Origin: Bryum argenteum
Taxonomy: Eukaryota; Streptophyta; Bryopsida; Bryales; Bryaceae
Direction: 5' to 3'
Assembly (NCBI GenBank): GCA_037043015.1
Contig: CM073325.1
Location: 17,525,001 to 17,589,000 of the forward strand
DNA length: 64,000 nucleotides
A program made the position numbers and the translations under genes. The notes beneath the pieces are model-generated. The model worked only from the letters and a program-made list of their open reading frames with translations, did not search any database and had not been told where the DNA came from. Within the stretch, counting starts at the first letter, position 1. Each line of letters opens with the position of its first letter. This document shows, one piece after another, positions 56,996 through 64,000 of the stretch.

Positions 56996-58521
56996 TCACT
57001 TAGTAACCTGTTTCCAAGGTTGGATTACAGTAACAACGAGGATGATGGCCGCAAGGAGCAAGAGGACAATGGCTACGCACATGCATCTGTGAGTTCCTCG
57101 TCGCAACGGCTTCGCTTTCTGCAGCTGCATTGTTCCTGCAGCAACATGCTCCACTGCTTTGCCGACCTGCACTTCTCCAATCGAACAAACAAGTTGAGAA
57201 CTTGTCGACAAATTCTAGAGAACTAATCCGATTTACAGTTCGAAGATAAACTGATTGACCTCTTTTATCTATCGTATGATTTAGTGAGACCATGGAACCG
57301 ACCTGTGTTTCGATATTATCAAGAAGCTCCCCTTGGGCGTCCACAAGAGTGGCCATGTCGAGAAATATCTGCCAGTTATGGAGAATCATGGTTACTCCAA
57401 GAGGATCGAGACACGTTGAATTGAAGGACCACTTTTTAACCGAACAGAACCGCAAAAGAGGAAAGACCTGGTGAAGCTCCAGAAGCTTCTTCTCAATGTC
57501 CTTGACAGCATCATGACGCGCTTGAATCTCAGCTATCGTGTCTAGCAACTGCACCGGAAAGGTCATTGATCAATATACATAAAATATTGATGTAGCTTCA
57601 AGGACGGCAACGGATTGTACCTGGCCTCGTCCTTGCTCCTGAATTGCTTTTTGGAAGATCTGCTCACTGTCTCCCGTTTCAATCAGGCGCTCAATCACCT
57701 GCATTTCAAAGCCATCATTCATAGCTACCCATCTTATCGACGGATCGAAGGACTGAAGGATCAGTGACGCAAGAATGTTACTTACCGATTCATCAACTTT
57801 CTGTCCGGTAACTGTGAAACACAACACATAGAAGTAAGATAGCATTCGATGTGATTAAAGCGAGATAGGTCATCTAAGCAGGGATTACCAGTGAAAATAC
57901 GTCCTTCGACCAATTCCCGGTATTCGTCTTGAAATCTTTGCCTCATTACCTGCAATCAACTACAATAATCTCGAATGAAGAGCATGTACGGCAGCAGTCA
58001 TCAGATTAAGCAGTCATCAAATTTTGCTGTATTTTGACAGAGTTCAAACGAGGACTACAGGACGGTGACGAGAGCTTCAACCATGAAAGGTTAGTCAACT
58101 CGAGATTGAACAACCCCAGTTAACGTAGAGATCATTCAAGGCCCTTTGGGGAAGTATTAGTTGATTATGCTGATGCTTTTGGATTTGTACTTGCAGGTAT
58201 TAAGGAGAAAATGTTATAATCAGAGAATATAGAGAAAGGGAGGCAAATTCACGCGCACCTGCAACTTTTGAAACCTCCTCCGAATCTCGGACATGGAGCT
58301 TTTGATATCATTGACCTCCTCGAAGAATTGTGTCATGTCCTGACCAGGTTCCGGAACCACCCCAGCAGCAGAGTAAGACCCCGCTTCCAGGTCTCCATCT
58401 ACCGCTGAATCCTGCAAGCTCAAAAGAGTACCAACATTCAAGTGAGGACAATGTCAATGCTTCTAAAATTTCACATTCCTTTGGGTTGGAGCAAGATACA
58501 TACCCCGAGGAGATCGTTCAT
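56996..58521 (-). CDS. SYP1-type syntaxin (Qa-SNARE) lacking the middle of its Habc domain, eight exons
   Basis: Exons 58521-58504, 58411-58259, 57949-57889, 57811-57786, 57698-57621, 57548-57468, 57368-57303 and 57166-56996 join in frame to 217 residues, against about 300 for the family. It begins MNDLLG as many plant syntaxins do. The Ha helix follows ([20 protein letters not shown]), then [21 protein letters not shown] from the end of Hc, the linker [20 protein letters not shown], the SNARE motif with the zero-layer Gln in VDAQGE, and a C-terminal anchor ([19 protein letters not shown]). Syntaxins of this class drive vesicle fusion at plasma membrane or cell plate. About 70-85 residues covering Hb and early Hc are absent: exons 2 and 3 are both phase 0 and no coding sequence is visible in the 309-bp intron between them. 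All other splice sites are normal. Confidence 0.85.
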
Positions 58522-59586
58522 GGCGACTGGCTACTATACTCGCAAGGAGACTGGTAGATTAATTGGCAAGAAATGATGCTTCCGACCCTGATTGCTGAAG
58601 AACTATCAGCTCCATAGCGAAAGAATTGCAGCTTGGGTTTGCTACAGGGGCTTAATGTACACCAGCCGGTCAGCGATGGCGGCGGCGGAGGGCCAGGGCT
58701 TAGCTGAGGAGCATGTACTGTAGTTAAGGAAGAGATGATTGCTCTAGCACCCAAGAAACTGCTTCAAACCGCCCCCTTCTACGGATTAATTGCGTTTCAT
58801 CTCGGAGGCTTCTATGTAAGGACCTGATGCTTATGCTGCTGCTGCTGCTGCTGTATGCTTCAGAAATCTGCTGCTGTGGTTAACTTAAGCTACGGCCAGT
58901 ACCGTAGTTTGAAAATGGCCTGGGAGCTTGAGCCCTCGGGAAGTCCGTCAATGTGCACACACGAGTCGACGCCCCCATCCCCCCCCTCCTTCCGAGGCGA
59001 TAAATATGGTTGCTTTAAAACTGCGTCTTTGCGTGATGAGATCATTGTCATTGTCTGGTTCTATTACGTACTGCTGTACGCCTCAACCCCTGCTGTAACT
59101 ATGGGAAGTTACTACCGACAGGCTAGGTTGTTAGAGTTTCTCACACGGAGTTCTCGAGATCATTTCTGCAACCAGGAGATTTTGGAAGTTTTAGATTGTC
59201 CTGTTTGAAATAATTGGTGTCGCTAGATTTTTTAACGGGTCACCAGAGAGTACAAACTAAATCCACTTTTTGAGTTCAAAATTTCTCAACAATCAACTGA
59301 AAGACCGTCTGAATGTAAAAATAAATGTCATTCTCTCTCTTAAAACATGAATAGCATCTATTTAAAGAGATTCATGATTCGATTTTGAGGTGCTCATTTG
59401 ATATTTGTGGTTACTAATTGGTCTAGCAGGTGAAATATGTTGCTTGTCATCTCAGCACTGCAGTGAAAATAAGTTGAATGTTCACCTGATGCATGAACAC
59501 CCTCATGACGTGACGTGTTGCACCTTCATTGTTGAGCTTTGAGTTCAATGACAATACTAATGCGAATGTTTTTTCTTCAATTGTAG
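58522..59586. other. Upstream region of the syntaxin gene
   Basis: It should hold the promoter and 5' leader of the minus-strand syntaxin. It includes a short (CTG)n run near 58835-58855. The 117-codon plus-strand frame at 58855-59208 resembles no family. Confidence 0.4.
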
Positions 59587-59598
59587 TATCCCTAATGG

Positions 59599-59968
59599 AA
59601 GGCACCACAAGCCTTGGCTTGGTGGTTAGGGCTTGGGCCCCCAATGAGGAGGTCGTGGGTTCTATTCCCCATGCCGGCGTGGTGCTCACCACTATAGTCC
59701 ACCCAACTATTGTGGGGGGTCTTTGGACCTTGTTGTATGGGTACCTCAAAGCCCTTTGGGGGGATACTATGTCAAGTATCTTCAAGGCACTAGTAACTAG
59801 GCTAGAAACTAGCGTAGTTATAGTGTCCACCCTCGAGAGGGGGAAGTAGTATTGTTCAAATTTCCCCTTGTCCGGTGGCCATCGGGATATTAGCATTACG
59901 AACGGACACTTCATTCACGCCGGCCCCTTAGAAAGGGACCGAAGTTTCTATCTATCTTTCTATCTATC
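59599..59968 (+). mobile_element. tRNA-derived SINE, 370 bp
   Basis: The head has pol III boxes: A-box TGGCTTGGTGG at 59615-59625 and B-box GGTTCTATTCC at 59658-59668, with correct spacing. A unique body of about 200 bases follows. From 59871 it shares TCCGGTGGCCATCGGGAT through CCGGCCCCTTAGAAAGG with the 5S-headed SINE, then a (TCTA)n tail. Perfect 12-bp target duplications TATCCCTAATGG (59587-59598 and 59969-59980) prove retrotransposed insertion. Confidence 0.92.
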
Positions 59969-60400
59969 TATCCCTAATGGCATCCTCAATCTATACGTTA
60001 CATAATTAGCCTTGCGAACAGCATTTTTGTCCGGCAACAATGACTCTTTGCCCTAACCTTGCGGGCAAAGGGATTGTACTCTTCGAGCCATGCCACTTCT
60101 CCTCCTCTAGCCGGTGTGTTTGTCTTCTTTCTTGGAGCCTGAAATGTGGACGGTGGAGAGGATCAACTAAAAATGTGGATGGAATCACAAAGTCTATTGG
60201 TTTTGCCAAGACTGCGGCATCTACGAAGTCTGTTGGTTCTGCCGAAATCTATAGAGACTGCTACATCCACATCACCGTGGAATTGTCCTTTGTGTCTTTT
60301 AGCTTGGAGCAGGTACTACGTAACGACCTTGCCATATTTATGGGACAAATTATTCCCCTCCAAATGCATGTGAAGGGGTATTTTTCCATTTCAAGCTTAA

Positions 60401-60827
60401 CCCTTAAGCGCCCACGGTGTCGTTTTTCGACATTTTGGATGTGGGGCTCCGTCTTTGGTGCACAACCCCGCTTTCATCCCATCGATTTTTCATCCGCCGT
60501 TTTTTTTGCTCAACTCCTCGGTGGGTTTACTCTACTCCCTCCTTGGATAAATAGTAAAAACCTTGATCCTCAATTTGTGAGAGTGGGCGAAAGAGATTTT
60601 TCATGAAAGTTTTGGTGGTGTGATCTTCACCCTTTTTTTGCATGGATCTTGAAATCCATACCTCCAAATGGCATGCAACTTGGTGGTCGTACTAATTGCC
60701 ATGCTCCAAAGAAGATCCTACGGTTGGATTTTCCATTTTCATCTTTTATTTGTTTTTACGTAGTTTTGAAAAAATCAGCATTATTACCAATTGTTAGGAG
60801 CTTTACCCCCCCTTGGGCGTTTAGGGG
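60401..60827. mobile_element. TTAA-flanked element, 427 bp
   Basis: The left end is CCCTTAAGCGCCCACGG after TTAA (60397-60400). The right end is CCTTGGGCGTTTAGGGG before TTAA (60828-60831). The ends match at about 13 of 17 positions. Inside, CGTTTTTCGACATTTTGGATG resembles the family A left part. Frames inside are not transposase-like. Confidence 0.6.
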
Positions 60828-60831
60828 TTAA

Positions 60832-61350
60832 GGATGCCCCAAGAGTGCTCCAAATGACAAAAAACAACATTTTGGATGATAAATTGAAACTTTGAAAATC
60901 TATAACTTCTTCATCCAAACATTGTTTTTGACAAAATCACTTGGGTTGGTTCCCAATTTGAGTCTAGTTTGTGTGGTAATAACACCTGACCTATATATTA
61001 ATCAATGGCATACATTTAGTGAAGAGAGTTGTTGTATTTAGAGTTTTCAGTAAACTTTTACATGAATTTTTTTGCATGACTATGATCTTATGATGAATTT
61101 GAAAAAAACTCTAGTTAGAAGATTTTTATCCAAATATTTTTGGCATTACTTTACAATGATGTTTTCATAGTCTAATTTTGAGTAATAATTTGTTATGATC
61201 TCACAATCCATGAGGATTCATGTCTCATAATTTGACCTGAATGACTTACACTAAGTCTTTTACAAGATTGAACAGTTTAGATCCAAATGTCTCTAATGTC
61301 TCACTTTCATTTTCACTAATAGCACCCCAAATACAACAATGTTCTCAGAG
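60832..61350 (+). mobile_element. Repeat family A, truncated copy
   Basis: It begins directly after the preceding TTAA with CCAAATGAC and CAACATTTTGGATG, then carries CACTTGGGTTGG, GAGTCTAGTTTGTGTGG and further family landmarks up to ACAAGATTGAACAG. The right terminus is missing. Confidence 0.5.
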
Positions 61351-64000
61351 TAAAAGGTGGTGGGTTGAATCTATAAATTTTAATAAAGAATGTGGTTGTG
61401 AAGTTGGCAGCTTATAACAATGGCTTATAACAATGAAACTTAATGAGATTTTAAAAGCTATGGCAAATAAATGTTACCATTACTAACGAGGTTGTAATAT
61501 GTTGAAATATGTTACTAATATCTTCTTATACCATTGAATGATTACATGTGTCAATCAATTTAGGGTTGGTAGAGTTAGTATTAAAAAGAGACTTGAATTG
61601 GTTGGGTCAGTAGTTGATGGCATGAATGATCGTTGGAGGCAAGTTATAGTATGTTTGAGTATTTCACCCAATGTAGAAACCTTGTTGATGAGTGTAAGTA
61701 CATATTGAAAAGAGATATTCATTCAATACCTCTTATCAATACTAGAAATGTTGACCGTTTGTGATGTGTTCCACACTCCTAAGTTAGTGTAATGTTCATG
61801 TGCACAACGTTGACTTTTGTGACTTTTGTGATGTGCTTCATGTGACTAGCACATCACAAAATTTTGCCATGTGCTAAGTAAACTAAGTAAGTTAAATAGG
61901 TAATTTTTGAAAGTTTATGTTACATGTCAAAATACCATAATTCCTTGCAAAACCACTTGTCACACAAAAGATATACCTGAAAACGAAGATTTTGGAAATT
62001 GGATTACAATATAAATGAATGAAAAGTGATATTATTTAATAGAAAAAATGTACATTTTGTGTGAAAATGTACATTTGTAGAAATGTAAATTTGTTTGATC
62101 GAGCCTATCTTTGGAAGTCTGAGCCTAAGAGTTTGCACTACATTTGCTAATAGATTAGCTGGTTCTTAACTTGACAATAGAATTTCTTGAGCAATTTGTT
62201 CATTTTAGTCACCTTACGTTTCCATGTGCAAGTAGTTTGAGAAGCCCTTGCAATGAGCTAATGGATATACAAAATTTGGGATGTAATATATTTCTCACTT
62301 CCTTTGTAAATCCATGGAGGTGGGCACACGAGCACGTCGCTTACCAGATATATAATGCCTAGCCTTTACCCTTCGTCCATGTATGCACCAATAATGAGGA
62401 GTTTAAATTGAATCTGCAACAAAATAACTCGGTATTATAAAAAATGAAATAATTATATGTAAAAAATGTAATATTGTAGTCAATTAAAAATCTTTGCTAG
62501 TATGCATGATGTAAATGTATTATAATATTGTACTTGTTGTTTATATTTAAATATTATAATAAAATCATACTTGTCCTTTATATCTAAATATTATAATAAC
62601 ATCATACTTGCCGTTCGTATTTAAATAAGGTCATGTTGAATTGTAATTTCGAAGTTGGATTTCAAGAGGTCTACATTATGTCATATATTTTACACTAAAT
62701 ACGACTTGACAATTGTCACATTTTGTATTAAGTAAGAATATGTACAAAACGTAGGGTTGTACGATTATTTATTGCCTTGATAGAAATGGACTGTTTTAAT
62801 ATATAATTCCTTGTGTTGTTTGCACTCATTGTGTCATATTTCATATATAAGATAATTTTGTATGGAACATTTTATGTCTACTCTTGCGCAAAACAAGTTG
62901 CATTAAGATTGAAGACTTGAGATGTGACATTAACATTTATGATAATGACATTTTTTGTTTTACAAGCACTTCTTGTTTAAACCATAAATAGTTCCTCTTT
63001 TTTTTATGTATAAGATTTATTATCATTTAAACAGTGACATCTTATATATGGGTGGTGCATTCATTGTTCCCTTGACAACAATCTTTAACATTGAGTGGTC
63101 GGTACCCAAAAAAATTTAGGATAAAAAGAGACTCATTTTGTGCCTCAAAGTGAGAAATCTAGTCATGCCTCATCACGAAGAATGAAATAATAGGCTTGTG
63201 CACATCGGTTGGCTTGCATCGAGTGCAACCAACTACAGCTTTTATTTACTTGTCATTTCCTTCTAGTGTTAAAACACAAACCGGACAAGATTTTTCAAAG
63301 GCCGTTGTTAGGCACGGATTTCAACCAATTAGAATTTATTTTGAGGACCAACTCTATTTGCTCACCGTAAAAGAAATCTACAAGTTAGGGCAAGTAACAC
63401 TTCCAATTCTCATTAGAATAGGCCTCCGTCAAACATGGCGTTCTTTAAGGGGCATTTTAACTTTGTTTAATGTGGATTTGTAGAACGTGGCTAAATTTGC
63501 ATTTATGTCACCATTCTATAATGACTTTAACACGGTCGTAAATGTATGCTTCAAATTAATTTTATCAACGTTAGTTAGCTCGAATAATTGAAAATTACCA
63601 TGGATTAATAACTCGAGGGAGCTATTTACTTGCCTTGTGATCATTCCCGTTCTTTGGTCCACGTCTCTCTAATTTGGAACTTGCACCAATCTACATATGC
63701 CCTTGCCCTTCATCAGTAGAGTTACACTTCTTCTTCCCTTTTATGAAGCCTTTCGTACATTTAGTTGCGTGCAACCTTCTACAACTAATCCAAGACATTT
63801 TCTTTTAAATGTGTTTTACTTAGTGATAATTCAACCAAGTCCAAAGGGTTGCTTGGGGTAACAAAAATCAAACTATACAATAATTTATAACTACTAATTT
63901 GGTTCCTCATCATTAAATAAAAGAGCTTTTTTGACTAATAAAAAGAGGACGGACAAAGAGACACTAGAACATACCAAAGTCAAAGACAATGTAAATTAGT
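61351..64000. other. AT-rich spacer to the window end
   Basis: No gene, RNA gene or repeat terminus is supported. A 95-codon frame at 63196-63483 has ordinary composition but no recognisable motif, poly(A) signal or splice partner. Confidence 0.45.

Noticed and set aside
59611..59670. Functional tRNA gene
   Set aside because: A- and B-boxes are present, but no cloverleaf with acceptor stem could be formed and the sequence continues into a SINE.
63196..63483. 95-codon frame near the window end
   Set aside because: No motif, splice partner or regulatory signal was found. Length alone is not convincing in this composition.

Overview
The window is nuclear DNA of a land plant. Genes are GC-rich, with short introns (about 60-450 bp) and GT-AG junctions. 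They sit in AT-rich DNA full of transposon debris, and all the recognisable genes are plant families: dehydrin-like LEA, mitochondrial ALDH2B, a CYP85-clan P450, a DUF1218 membrane protein, RING-DUF1117 E3 ligases and a SYP1-type syntaxin. Short introns and divergent family members suggest a spore-bearing lineage (lycophyte, fern or bryophyte) rather than a crop-like angiosperm, but the sequence alone does not settle this. Gene density is low, nine gene models in 64 kb, so the genome is probably large or repeat-rich.

Layout. 0.4-1.4 kb: a two-exon dehydrin-like gene. 2-8.7 kb: nested short DNA transposons, AT microsatellites and low-complexity DNA. 8.7-12 kb: a five-exon mitochondrial aldehyde dehydrogenase. 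12-20 kb: transposon-rich DNA with MITEs and one membrane-protein fragment. 20.6-22 kb: an unrecognised three-exon gene with a SAM-like domain. 22-33.6 kb: repeats, including a Stowaway MITE, a 942-bp TTAA-flanked element and a decayed Ty1/copia element. 33.7-35.5 kb: a P450 on the minus strand. 36.3-38.7 kb: an unrecognised gene with an N-terminal membrane segment and a C-terminal coiled coil. 39.5-40.6 kb: DUF1218 protein (minus). 44.3-45.6 kb and 54.9-56.1 kb: two divergently oriented, intronless RING-DUF1117 paralogues. They are separated by a putative 5.2-kb inverted-repeat element that contains a ~165-bp degenerate tandem array. 57-58.5 kb: a syntaxin whose middle region is missing (minus). 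59.5-64 kb: a tRNA-derived SINE and more repeats.

The genes do not form a pathway. Stress and detoxification (dehydrin, ALDH, RING-DUF1117) and cell-surface or secretory functions (DUF1218, syntaxin) are simply neighbours.

The most interesting content is the mobile DNA. (1) A set of non-autonomous elements has termini 5'-CCC(Y)TAAACG or CCCTTTCATGACCA flanked by TTAA on both sides, the architecture of piggyBac-like transposons, which I recall as rare in land plants. (2) Two SINEs, one with a 5S rRNA-derived head and one with a tRNA-derived head, share the same ~100-bp 3' body and TCTA-repeat tail, and each is bounded by its own target-site duplication. (3) A tandem array with a nucleosome-sized (~165 bp) monomer lies between the duplicated E3 ligase genes.
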